Positions 1 to 5,386 of a DNA stretch of 6,170 nucleotides are shown piece by piece. The DNA comes from Candidatus Pelagibacter sp. (GTDB taxonomy: Bacteria; Pseudomonadota; Alphaproteobacteria; Pelagibacterales; Pelagibacteraceae): NCBI GenBank assembly GCA_028226535.1, contig JAOJEG010000032.1, forward strand, positions 1-6,170, given 5' to 3'. The translations under genes and the position numbers were made by a program. The notes under the pieces are model-generated. The model was not told the DNA's origin. It searched no databases and saw only the letters and a list, made by a program, of their open reading frames with translations. The first letter of the stretch is position 1, and each line of letters starts with the position of its first letter.

Positions 1-373
1 CGAAACAAAAGATATTGAAACCTATCTTTTTGTTAAGGATCATATTTCAAAATATCAATTAGGAATAGATATAAATTCAAAAGCTTTGAAGAACAAACTT
101 ATTGAAATAAGTACTACTTTAAAATTTGAAGATAAAAGTGATAGCAAAAGCAAATCTCACTTTGAGGTAACATTTTCAACAATTGCAAAAATTGATGATG
201 GGGTAAAAGACAAAAAAGAATTAGAAAAAATTATATTATGTGAGGTTCAAACCGAAATTTATCCAGACTTAGAAAAATCTTTTTTAGATCTCCTTCATAA
301 TTCCGGGCATCCTGGTGTAACACTTGGGAATAGGCTCAATTTCGAAGATTTATATAATCAACAATTTAATTAA
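1..373 (+). CDS. secB: Protein-export chaperone SecB, 5'-truncated by window edge
   Basis: SecB is a cytosolic homotetrameric chaperone that holds precursor proteins unfolded and hands them to SecA at the Sec translocon. The frame is open from base 2 to a TAA at 371-373, giving 123 visible residues against a usual length of about 150, so roughly 20-30 N-terminal residues lie off the left edge. A TTG at 86-88 could be mistaken for a start, but the 28 codons before it also read as SecB (YLFVKDHISKYQLGIDI matches the first beta-strand region), so it is internal. Visible residues 53-56 (HFEV) fit the FxCEV strand of E. coli SecB. Residues 86-98 (IYPDLEKSFLDLL) fit the LFPYAREC helix, and 103-120 (from HPGV to NFEDLYNQ) fit the FPQLxLxPxNFDALF C-terminal signature. 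A CEVQ at 80-83 resembles the E. coli CEVQ but aligns elsewhere, so no internal deletion is implied. The sequence is divergent and lysine-rich, as in SAR11 SecB. It converges on the glycan genes, 46 bp away. Confidence 0.88.
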   Translation, partial: ETKDIETYLFVKDHISKYQLGIDINSKALKNKLIEISTTLKFEDKSDSKSKSHFEVTFSTIAKIDDGVKDKKELEKIILCEVQTEIYPDLEKSFLDLLHNSGHPGVTLGNRLNFEDLYNQQFN

Positions 374-402
374 AGTAATTTATTTTAATTGATTGTTTTT
401 TT
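362..402 (+). terminator. Likely Rho-independent terminator of secB
   Basis: The left arm 362-374 and right arm 384-395 can form about 12 base pairs around a 9-nt loop (375-383). Pairing is CAAT with ATTG, one bulged T at 366, a T-G wobble, then AATTAAA with TTTAATT. Seven T residues follow at 396-402. The stem is almost all A-T, which is weak by E. coli standards but normal at this GC content. The secB stop codon (371-373) lies inside the left arm. On the - strand the hairpin has no T run after it, so it is not a good terminator for the aminotransferase gene that ends at 420. Confidence 0.55.
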
Positions 403-419
403 ATGAATACTTAAATATT

Positions 420-1673
420 TCATTCTAAATTTAAATCATCGAATATTTTTTTTAGTTTTGTTATGACATTTTTAGCAGATTTTTCTGTCATAAAGTTATT
501 TCTCATTAATCCTAAACCTGATTTTGAATATATAATATGTGCATTTGTGTAATCCTTAGTATAGTTTTCTTCAACAAAATTAAGATCACCTGCTAGTATC
601 CAATCCTTCCATTTATCTTTATTAAAAAAGGACAAACTATTAATAGCTTCAAAATTTGCATGCCAAACTGAAATATTTTCATTTTTCAATTTTTCCATAA
701 ATATTTTTTTATCAATTTTTTTATCTAACTTTAGAACTATTTGTGTGTAAATTGGATTATCATTATAAGAGCTATCATCAGCAATATTAAGATATTGGTT
801 AGTTGATATATAATCGATTATTAACTTTGCATTAGATCGAACAGTATCGATTAATTTTTCATAGTTTTTTAGTTGTTCATAAATAAGAGCTGCTGTTACT
901 TCAGATAATCGTCCATTCCAAGATAATGTTTCTTGATCTCTTATGCCATATTCATGAGTTTTATCTCCCCAATTTCTTATCGTCCTTAATTCTTTTGCTA
1001 ATAAATCATCATTAGTTACTATAAAACCTCCCTCACCTGCAGTAAGTGGTTTTGTTGAACCAAAAGAAAATATTCCTACATCACCAAATTGCCCGACCTT
1101 TCCCCCTTTATAGGTAGCTCCAATTGAAAGACAACAATCTTCTATAACTTTTAGATTATATTTATCTGCAATCTGTTTTACTTTTTCCATATTTTCTGAA
1201 TTACCCCACATATGTATTGGAATAATAGCTTTTGTTCTTGGAGTAATTAGACTTTCTATATTATCAAAATCTAACATTAATGTATCCAAAGAGATATCTG
1301 AAAATATTGGTGTTACACCTGCATTTAGTATTGCAAATGAATTAGCAACACAAGTGTCAATTTGGTGTATAACCTCATCTCCTGGTTTAAAACCTAAACC
1401 TCGTAATGCCATCTGTATTGCCATTCCCCCTGAATTAACCAGCACTGCATTTTTTACCCCAATATATTTAGCAAATTCTTTTTCTAGTTTTACATGTATA
1501 CCGTCGTCACTAGACATATTCCATACACCAGAATCCAAAACTGATTTAATAGTTTTTAATTCATCACCCAAAGTAAAAGGATAATAATTCTTGTTAAAAA
1601 TTCGCCAAATTTTTCTAAGCAATCTTCTAAATCTACTTTTTTTTGCTAAATCAATTAAATTTCTATATTTCAT
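420..1673 (-). CDS. DegT/DnrJ/EryC1/StrS-family PLP-dependent sugar aminotransferase
   Basis: A 417-residue fold-type I PLP enzyme of the family that transaminates nucleotide-linked keto-sugars to amino-sugars for O-antigen, capsule or other surface glycans. Seen in order: a basic N-terminal extension (1-25), NSGGMAIQMAL near the phosphate-binding turn (80-90), GDEVI (98-102), the PLP aspartate in EDCCLSIGATYKGG (D179), and SFGSTKPLTAGEGGF (203-217) with the Schiff-base lysine K208. SWNGRLSEVTAALIYEQL follows (251-268), where the family has the conserved N-R-x-x-E-x-x-A segment. Lysine rather than histidine at 208 argues for transamination rather than ColD-type 3-dehydration. The length is slightly above the usual 370-400 because of the N-terminal extension. 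The ATG at 1671-1673 overlaps the end of the upstream glycosyltransferase gene by 11 nt, so the two are probably co-transcribed and translationally coupled. No Shine-Dalgarno motif is visible, only an A run before the start. The sugar substrate cannot be told from sequence alone. Confidence 0.88.
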   Translation of the reverse strand: MKYRNLIDLAKKSRFRRLLRKIWRIFNKNYYPFTLGDELKTIKSVLDSGVWNMSSDDGIHVKLEKEFAKYIGVKNAVLVNSGGMAIQMALRGLGFKPGDEVIHQIDTCVANSFAILNAGVTPIFSDISLDTLMLDFDNIESLITPRTKAIIPIHMWGNSENMEKVKQIADKYNLKVIEDCCLSIGATYKGGKVGQFGDVGIFSFGSTKPLTAGEGGFIVTNDDLLAKELRTIRNWGDKTHEYGIRDQETLSWNGRLSEVTAALIYEQLKNYEKLIDTVRSNAKLIIDYISTNQYLNIADDSSYNDNPIYTQIVLKLDKKIDKKIFMEKLKNENISVWHANFEAINSLSFFNKDKWKDWILAGDLNFVEENYTKDYTNAHIIYSKSGLGLMRNNFMTEKSAKNVITKLKKIFDDLNLE

Positions 1674-2598
1674 TTTTTTTTAAAATTAATTCAAAAAGAT
1701 TGTAAATAACTCTTTTTATTTTACTTAATATTTTAGGAACTATGCCAAATTCATATGATCCGAATAAATCTTCAAACTTTTTTCTTTGTTCTAAATCTTC
1801 TACAATCTCAATCCTACTAATTGTATCATAGCTTTCAGCCAGCTTTACATCAAATTTTTTAGAACTAGAATTATGAATGCCTGAATCATCCATACCAATA
1901 TTAAAAACGAAAGATACCCCTGGATATAATGTTAATTTATTTTGTAAAAATGCACTTATGTACCATCTAATTGCCCAAGAATCAATTTTACCGTCAATCT
2001 GATTTTTCAACATTTTAACGTAAGGATAAGAGTTATTAAAATTTATCTCACGTTGACTTTTTGTTTTTTGTACTTCTGCTAATAATTTATTACTATCTGC
2101 TTCAAATATTTTCCACGAATCTTTCCAAGTAGCCCAACCCCAGCAGTCTGCACCTTTTATGAAGAAGGAATGTTTTGAAGTACTTTTTATGGGGTATATG
2201 TAACCATGAATACAAGCAACCTGATCATCATTTTCATAAATATTTAAACCGTCATTCATATAATTTAAAAAATAAGGACTTGTGACAAGGTCATCTTCTA
2301 GGACGATAACTTTACCAAAATCGTTTACAATTTTGGACACACCATCAATAATTGAAGCAGCAAGACCATAATTTTTTTGTCTTTCGATTATTGTAATCTT
2401 TTTAAATCCATCGACAGTTTTTATAAAATTACGGACTTTCTCTACTCCCGAATAATCGTTATTATTTTTTGGTGCGTCAGAAAATATAAATAATTCACTT
2501 TCATTTGCAAGTTTGTTTTTTTGGAGTTCTGTAATTGTTTTTATTGTATGATCCAATCTGTTATAAACAAATAGTATTATAGGCGCTAAGTCTGGCAT
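1663..2598 (-). CDS. GT-A-fold glycosyltransferase (family 2-like), surface polysaccharide type
   Basis: A 311-residue probable nucleotide-sugar-dependent glycosyltransferase, cytosolic or at the inner face of the membrane. The start APIILFVYNRLDHTIKTI (6-23) is the first beta-strand and helix typical of GT2-like enzymes in O-antigen and capsule clusters. FIFSDAPK (38-45) follows, then VLEDDL (99-104), which carries the metal/nucleotide-binding EDD (101-103). The middle has GADCWGWATWKDSWKIF (149-165), and the acceptor half runs from DSWAIRWY (206-213) through LYPGVSFVFNIGMDDSGIH (224-242). These blocks characterise the subgroup often labelled 'sugar transferase' or, misleadingly, 'HlpA-like hemolytic protein'. 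No transmembrane segment is seen, but the last 24 residues (288-311) form a lysine-rich amphipathic stretch that could dock to the membrane. It is first in a two-gene unit with the aminotransferase, ending in TAG at 1663-1665 inside the next gene. The donor and acceptor are unknown. The ATG at 2596-2598 lies a few residues before the first conserved strand and has no Shine-Dalgarno motif. Confidence 0.82.
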   Translation of the reverse strand: MPDLAPIILFVYNRLDHTIKTITELQKNKLANESELFIFSDAPKNNNDYSGVEKVRNFIKTVDGFKKITIIERQKNYGLAASIIDGVSKIVNDFGKVIVLEDDLVTSPYFLNYMNDGLNIYENDDQVACIHGYIYPIKSTSKHSFFIKGADCWGWATWKDSWKIFEADSNKLLAEVQKTKSQREINFNNSYPYVKMLKNQIDGKIDSWAIRWYISAFLQNKLTLYPGVSFVFNIGMDDSGIHNSSSKKFDVKLAESYDTISRIEIVEDLEQRKKFEDLFGSYEFGIVPKILSKIKRVIYNLFELILKKNEI

Positions 2599-2658
2599 CG
2601 ATTTTATTTTGTATTAAAAACCTATTATGAAAATTTATTATATAATTTTTAAGTTTTT

Positions 2659-2686
2659 ATTCTAGTTTATTTATTGATTGTTACAA
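2659..2686 (-). promoter_or_regulatory. Candidate sigma-70-type promoter for the glycan gene pair
   Basis: Read on the - strand, TTGTAA (complement of 2681-2686, 4 of 6 consensus bases) and TAGAAT (complement of 2659-2664, 5 of 6) are 16 nt apart. Transcription would start near 2652, about 50 nt before the glycosyltransferase ATG at 2598. At this AT content such matches occur often by chance, so the support is mainly position: the 180-bp spacer is the only long gap upstream of this gene pair. Read-through from dnaQ is an alternative. Confidence 0.35.
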
Positions 2687-2689
2687 AAC

Positions 2690-2719
2690 TTGACAAAAAA
2701 ACCAAAACCTAAATATAGA
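2690..2719 (+). promoter_or_regulatory. Possible + strand promoter pointing into the 3' end of dnaQ
   Basis: A perfect TTGACA (2690-2695) is followed after 18 nt by TATAGA (2714-2719, 4 of 6 matches to TATAAT). It would start transcription near 2726, just before the hairpin at 2734-2753, and run antisense to dnaQ. No gene lies downstream on this strand, so the product would be a noncoding or antisense RNA. Support is motif-only and weak in such AT-rich DNA. Confidence 0.2.
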
Positions 2720-2726
2720 ATTCTAT
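2715..2726. repeat. 12-bp perfect palindrome in the glycan/dnaQ spacer
   Basis: ATAGAATTCTAT is identical to its reverse complement. It overlaps the -10-like part of the candidate + strand promoter and lies 7 bp from a second palindrome. It could be an operator half of a dimeric regulator, or chance in AT-rich sequence. Confidence 0.4.
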
Positions 2727-2733
2727 TCATTTC

Positions 2734-2753
2734 TAATGACAAGTTTGTCATTA
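2734..2753. repeat. Inverted repeat (9-bp arms, 2-bp centre) downstream of dnaQ
   Basis: TAATGACAA (2734-2742) and TTGTCATTA (2745-2753) are exact reverse complements separated by GT. As RNA this would be a short hairpin with an effective loop of about 4 nt, 25 nt past the dnaQ stop on the - strand. Neither strand has a T run directly after it, so it is not a canonical intrinsic terminator. It may protect the 3' end of the dnaQ message or act as a protein-binding operator. The arms include G and C, making it one of the less A/T-only elements in the spacer. Confidence 0.5.
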
Positions 2754-2778
2754 ATTTAAAACATGAATAAGGATAAAA

Positions 2779-3441
2779 TTAATTAAAATAATTTTTTTTT
2801 AAATAACTTTTCAAATATTCTTTGTGTTTTTGCAATTCATTTTGACTCGGAGGAATGACCTTTTTATAATAATCAACTTTTAAATTTTCATTTTCATCAT
2901 GTTTATCATCTTTATTTAGAAAATTAAGAGTTGGCTCTTTTTGATCTATTAAATTTATATAAACTTTAGCCAATAAATCACAGTCAATGAGGGCTGTATG
3001 CTGAGTTCTTTTTGAATTATCAATTCGATATCTTTTACACAACGCATCAAGACTTACTGGTGAACCTGGAAACTTATCTCTAGCTAAAATTAAAGTGTCT
3101 ACAATTTCGTTTTTTAATTTTTTTTTACCCAAAATAGCTAATTCATTATTTAAATGATTTAAATCAAAATCTGCATTATGAATAATGAGTTTTTTATTCC
3201 CAATGAATTCCAGAAATTCATCTACAATTTCTAAAAATTTTTTTTGTGAAGCCAAAAATTTATCAGTATACCCGTGGACTTCTAAAGCTTTTTCTGAAAC
3301 TCTTCTTTCTGGATTCAAATAACAGTGAAATTTTTTCTTCGTTGGAATTAAATTATCAAGTTCTATACAGCCAATTTCAACTATTCTGTGTCCCTCTTTT
3401 ACAGATATGCCGGTTGTTTCTGTGTCTAAAATTATTTCCAT
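2779..3441 (-). CDS. dnaQ: DNA polymerase III epsilon subunit (3'-5' proofreading exonuclease)
   Basis: Epsilon is the DEDDh exonuclease of the replicative polymerase core. It removes misincorporated 3' nucleotides while bound to the alpha subunit. All three exonuclease motifs are intact: Exo I DTETTG (6-11; metal ligands D6 and E8), Exo II HNADFD (88-93; D93, equivalent to E. coli D103), and Exo III HTALID (148-153; H148 and D153, equivalent to H162 and D167). The linker (about 167-190) is acidic and lysine-rich, and the tail PPSQNELQKHKEYLKSYLKK (197-216) fits the alpha-binding C-terminal motif of alphaproteobacterial epsilons. At 220 residues it is slightly shorter than E. coli DnaQ (243). 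The ATG at 3439-3441 follows the coaE stop with no gap, so expression is very likely from the shared ppsR-dnaQ transcript. It is the last gene of that run, and the 180-bp spacer follows. Confidence 0.94.
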   Translation of the reverse strand: MEIILDTETTGISVKEGHRIVEIGCIELDNLIPTKKKFHCYLNPERRVSEKALEVHGYTDKFLASQKKFLEIVDEFLEFIGNKKLIIHNADFDLNHLNNELAILGKKKLKNEIVDTLILARDKFPGSPVSLDALCKRYRIDNSKRTQHTALIDCDLLAKVYINLIDQKEPTLNFLNKDDKHDENENLKVDYYKKVIPPSQNELQKHKEYLKSYLKKNYFN

Positions 3442-4011
3442 TTATATTATTTTTTTTAAAACATTTCTTATACCATCTTTAACAGATTTTTTTGTAAAAT
3501 TATTCTTAATAATAAAATCAGATTTATTCTTTTTATAACTGATTGGATATTGAATAGTTTTAAATTTTCTAAAAATTTTTTGATTAAAATTTTTTCTTTT
3601 TTTTAATCTTTTAAAAATATCTGATTGGTTAGATTGTACAAAAACCAATATATCTTTTTTTTTATTAATCTTATTTTCTAGTAACAATGGAATATCTAAA
3701 ATTACAAACTTTCTATTTTTATGCCTTTTTAAAAAATCATTCATTTTTTTTCTTATTTCGGTATGAACAATTTTAATTATTTTTTTTAAATTATTTTTAT
3801 TTGCTAAAATTGCATTTGAAACTTCTTTCTTTTCTATTGGGAATGATTGAATATATTTTGGTAAGTTCTTTTTTAATTTAGTAAAAATTTTTTTATCTCG
3901 TTGATATAATTGTGCTACTTCATAATCTGCATTAAAAACCGGATAACCAAAGTTTTGTGCAACATAACTCTTTCCAGAGCCTATATTTCCTATAATTCCA
4001 ATTCTGATCAT
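3442..4011 (-). CDS. coaE: Dephospho-CoA kinase
   Basis: CoaE catalyses the last step of coenzyme A synthesis, phosphorylating the ribose 3'-OH of dephospho-CoA with ATP in the cytosol. The Walker A loop GNIGSGKS (8-15) is intact. FNADYEVAQLY (26-36) holds the catalytic aspartate D29 of the usual DAD motif, with the first D changed to N. IVHTEIRKKM (81-90) matches the family's HP motif with P replaced by T. LDIPLLLE (105-112) is the conserved PLLFE segment, and FIIKNN (166-171) the end-of-domain DYVIxN motif. Length is 189 residues, near the family norm of about 200. It is extremely lysine-rich, and 3481-3960 is only about 18-19% GC by eye, the lowest seen in the window. The ATG overlaps the aroE stop by 4 nt (ATGA, 4008-4011), implying translational coupling. 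Sequence divergence looks compositional rather than loss of function. Confidence 0.9.
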   Translation of the reverse strand: MIRIGIIGNIGSGKSYVAQNFGYPVFNADYEVAQLYQRDKKIFTKLKKNLPKYIQSFPIEKKEVSNAILANKNNLKKIIKIVHTEIRKKMNDFLKRHKNRKFVILDIPLLLENKINKKKDILVFVQSNQSDIFKRLKKRKNFNQKIFRKFKTIQYPISYKKNKSDFIIKNNFTKKSVKDGIRNVLKKII

Positions 4012-4802
4012 CGATCTAAAAGTTTAATAACCTCTTTATTCACGTCAGGTTCTATTCCGTGCCAAATTTTAAATGCGGAAAGAGCCTGATAAATAAACAT
4101 TAATTTGCCATTTAAGGTTTTGTTGCCAAGTTCTTTACCAATTTTTAAAAAATTAGTTTCATTAGGGTTATAAATAACATCGTAAAAAAATTTATTTCCA
4201 GACATTAATGAAAAATCAAGTTTCATTATATCCTCTTTCTTCAAGCCTATACTTGTAGCATTAATTATCATGTCAACGTTAGGAACTTCGCCCCATTCCG
4301 TTAATTCTATATTTTTAAAATATTCTTTTAAATTTTCTGCTTTATTTTTAGTTCTATTGCTTATTTTAATTTTGGAGGCTTTCATTTTATTCAAAGCAAA
4401 AATTATTGACGGGACAACTCCTCCGGCACCTAATATTAAAACTTCTTTGTTAAAAACATTATAATTAAATTTTTCAATACTGGTTTCAAAGCCTATTATA
4501 TCTGTATTGTGTCCTACAACTTTATTATTTTTTAAATAAAGCGTATTAACTGATTGTGTTTTCTTAGCTTCAATGCTTAATTTATCTAAAAAAGGTATTA
4601 TAGCTTTTTTGTATGGTACAGTAACATTAACACCATCAATTTTTCTTTTTTTTAATTGTTCAATAACTAGCCTTAATTCACTATCATCTAGTTTTTGTTT
4701 CTCGTAAATTGCATCAATACCCTTACTTTTAATCCAGTAATTGTGTAATGTGGGAGACAATGAATGCTCAATCGGATTTCCAATAACTAAGAATCTTTTC
4801 AT
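4008..4802 (-). CDS. aroE: Shikimate dehydrogenase (NADP-dependent)
   Basis: AroE reversibly reduces 3-dehydroshikimate to shikimate with NADPH, the fourth step toward chorismate and the aromatic amino acids. The substrate domain shows NPIEHSLSP (9-17; shikimate-binding S14 and S16), NVTVPYK (59-65) with catalytic K65, VNT (85-87) and GHNTD (97-101) with catalytic D101. The cofactor domain has the GAGGVV dinucleotide loop (125-130) and SNRT (148-151), the N-R-T that selects NADP phosphate. NATSIG follows at 181-186, and YQALSAFKIWHG (238-249) supplies the C-terminal Q239 that contacts substrate. The 264-residue length is typical of classical AroE (272 in E. coli). Its ATG overlaps the maf stop by 4 nt (4799-4802), and its own stop overlaps the coaE ATG in the same way. 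No Shine-Dalgarno motif is visible. Confidence 0.95.
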   Translation of the reverse strand: MKRFLVIGNPIEHSLSPTLHNYWIKSKGIDAIYEKQKLDDSELRLVIEQLKKRKIDGVNVTVPYKKAIIPFLDKLSIEAKKTQSVNTLYLKNNKVVGHNTDIIGFETSIEKFNYNVFNKEVLILGAGGVVPSIIFALNKMKASKIKISNRTKNKAENLKEYFKNIELTEWGEVPNVDMIINATSIGLKKEDIMKLDFSLMSGNKFFYDVIYNPNETNFLKIGKELGNKTLNGKLMFIYQALSAFKIWHGIEPDVNKEVIKLLDR

Positions 4803-5386
4803 TGGTAATTTTTTAAATATTCATTGATTTTAAAAACAGGTAACCCCATAATTGTGTCTTCATCTCCATTAATATTTAGGAACAAGTTTCTTCCCTCACC
4901 TTCAATCTGGTAGACATTGTAAGCATATAAAGTTTCATCAGGTATTTTTGATAAATAAGCTTTTAAATCTTGTTCTGAAAGTTTTTTCATTGTTAATTCG
5001 GCCTTATCTGTATAATTCCATATCATTGAGCCATTTCTTGAAATACAAACTGAACTTATCAAATTATGCTTATTACCGTTAAGTTTTTTGAGAATTTCTA
5101 GGGCTTTTTCTCTACTCTCGGGTTTAGATATTAGCTCACCATTTAAGTCTATTACGCTATCTGCTCCTAAAACCAATCTATCTCGTTCATTCAAGCTTAT
5201 TTTATTAGCTTTAAGTTCTGCTAAACTCTTTGAAATAATTTCTGGTGAAGCTAGCTCCTTAATAAGAGTTTGTTTAACGACATCTTCATCTACATTTGAA
5301 GGTTTTACTTCACATAATATTTTGTGTTTATCTAATATTTCCTTTCTAACTTTGCTTTTAGAGGCAAGTATAATTTTATTTAACAT
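4799..5386 (-). CDS. maf: Maf-family nucleoside triphosphate pyrophosphatase
   Basis: Maf proteins hydrolyse non-canonical or modified nucleotides (dTTP/UTP in the YhdE group, m7GTP in the YceF group) to monophosphates. Some members affect septum formation. Seen: ILASKSKVRKEIL (6-18), the S-x-S-x-x-R phosphate-binding start; LGADSVI (73-79) with catalytic D76; SKP (87-89); and YQIEGEGRNLF (159-169) with MGLPVFKINEYL (180-191) at the C-terminus. The YQIEG form instead of AIQG is the version I associate with alphaproteobacterial Maf, where substrate specificity is not safely assigned. Length of 195 residues is normal. The ATG at 5384-5386 lies directly before the conserved first strand, so the start is well fixed. 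It overlaps the end of ppsR by 11 nt in another frame. Confidence 0.9.
   Translation of the reverse strand: MLNKIILASKSKVRKEILDKHKILCEVKPSNVDEDVVKQTLIKELASPEIISKSLAELKANKISLNERDRLVLGADSVIDLNGELISKPESREKALEILKKLNGNKHNLISSVCISRNGSMIWNYTDKAELTMKKLSEQDLKAYLSKIPDETLYAYNVYQIEGEGRNLFLNINGDEDTIMGLPVFKINEYLKNYQ

Noticed and set aside
223..260. CEVQ close to YPDLEK in secB, suggesting loss of about 25 residues relative to E. coli FLCEVQ...LFPYAR.
   Set aside because: A full-length alignment puts HFEV, not CEVQ, opposite the E. coli CEV strand. Spacing is then normal and no deletion is needed.
86..373. A 95-residue + strand gene starting at TTG 86.
   Set aside because: The same frame is open back to base 2 and the upstream residues also match SecB, so 86 is an internal leucine codon of a truncated secB.
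2671..2730. A 19-codon hydrophobic micro-ORF on the - strand between dnaQ and the glycosyltransferase.
   Set aside because: There is no ribosome binding site, no recognisable motif, and the length is expected by chance. It also overlaps the palindromes and promoter-like motifs.
2734..2753. Canonical Rho-independent terminator for dnaQ.
   Set aside because: The inverted repeat is exact, but on the - strand it is followed by GAAATGAATAG rather than a T run. The nearest T7 is more than 30 nt away.
2599..2778. tRNA, riboswitch or attachment site at the insertion boundary.
   Set aside because: No cloverleaf, T-loop motif, conserved aptamer or direct repeat matching the secB side was found.
3246..3482. 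Hydrophobic + strand reading frame opposite dnaQ and coaE, resembling a small membrane protein. Similar frames lie opposite maf, aroE, ppsR and the aminotransferase.
   Set aside because: These are antisense shadows of well-supported genes. Their hydrophobic look comes from reading lysine-rich AAA codons as TTT phenylalanine.
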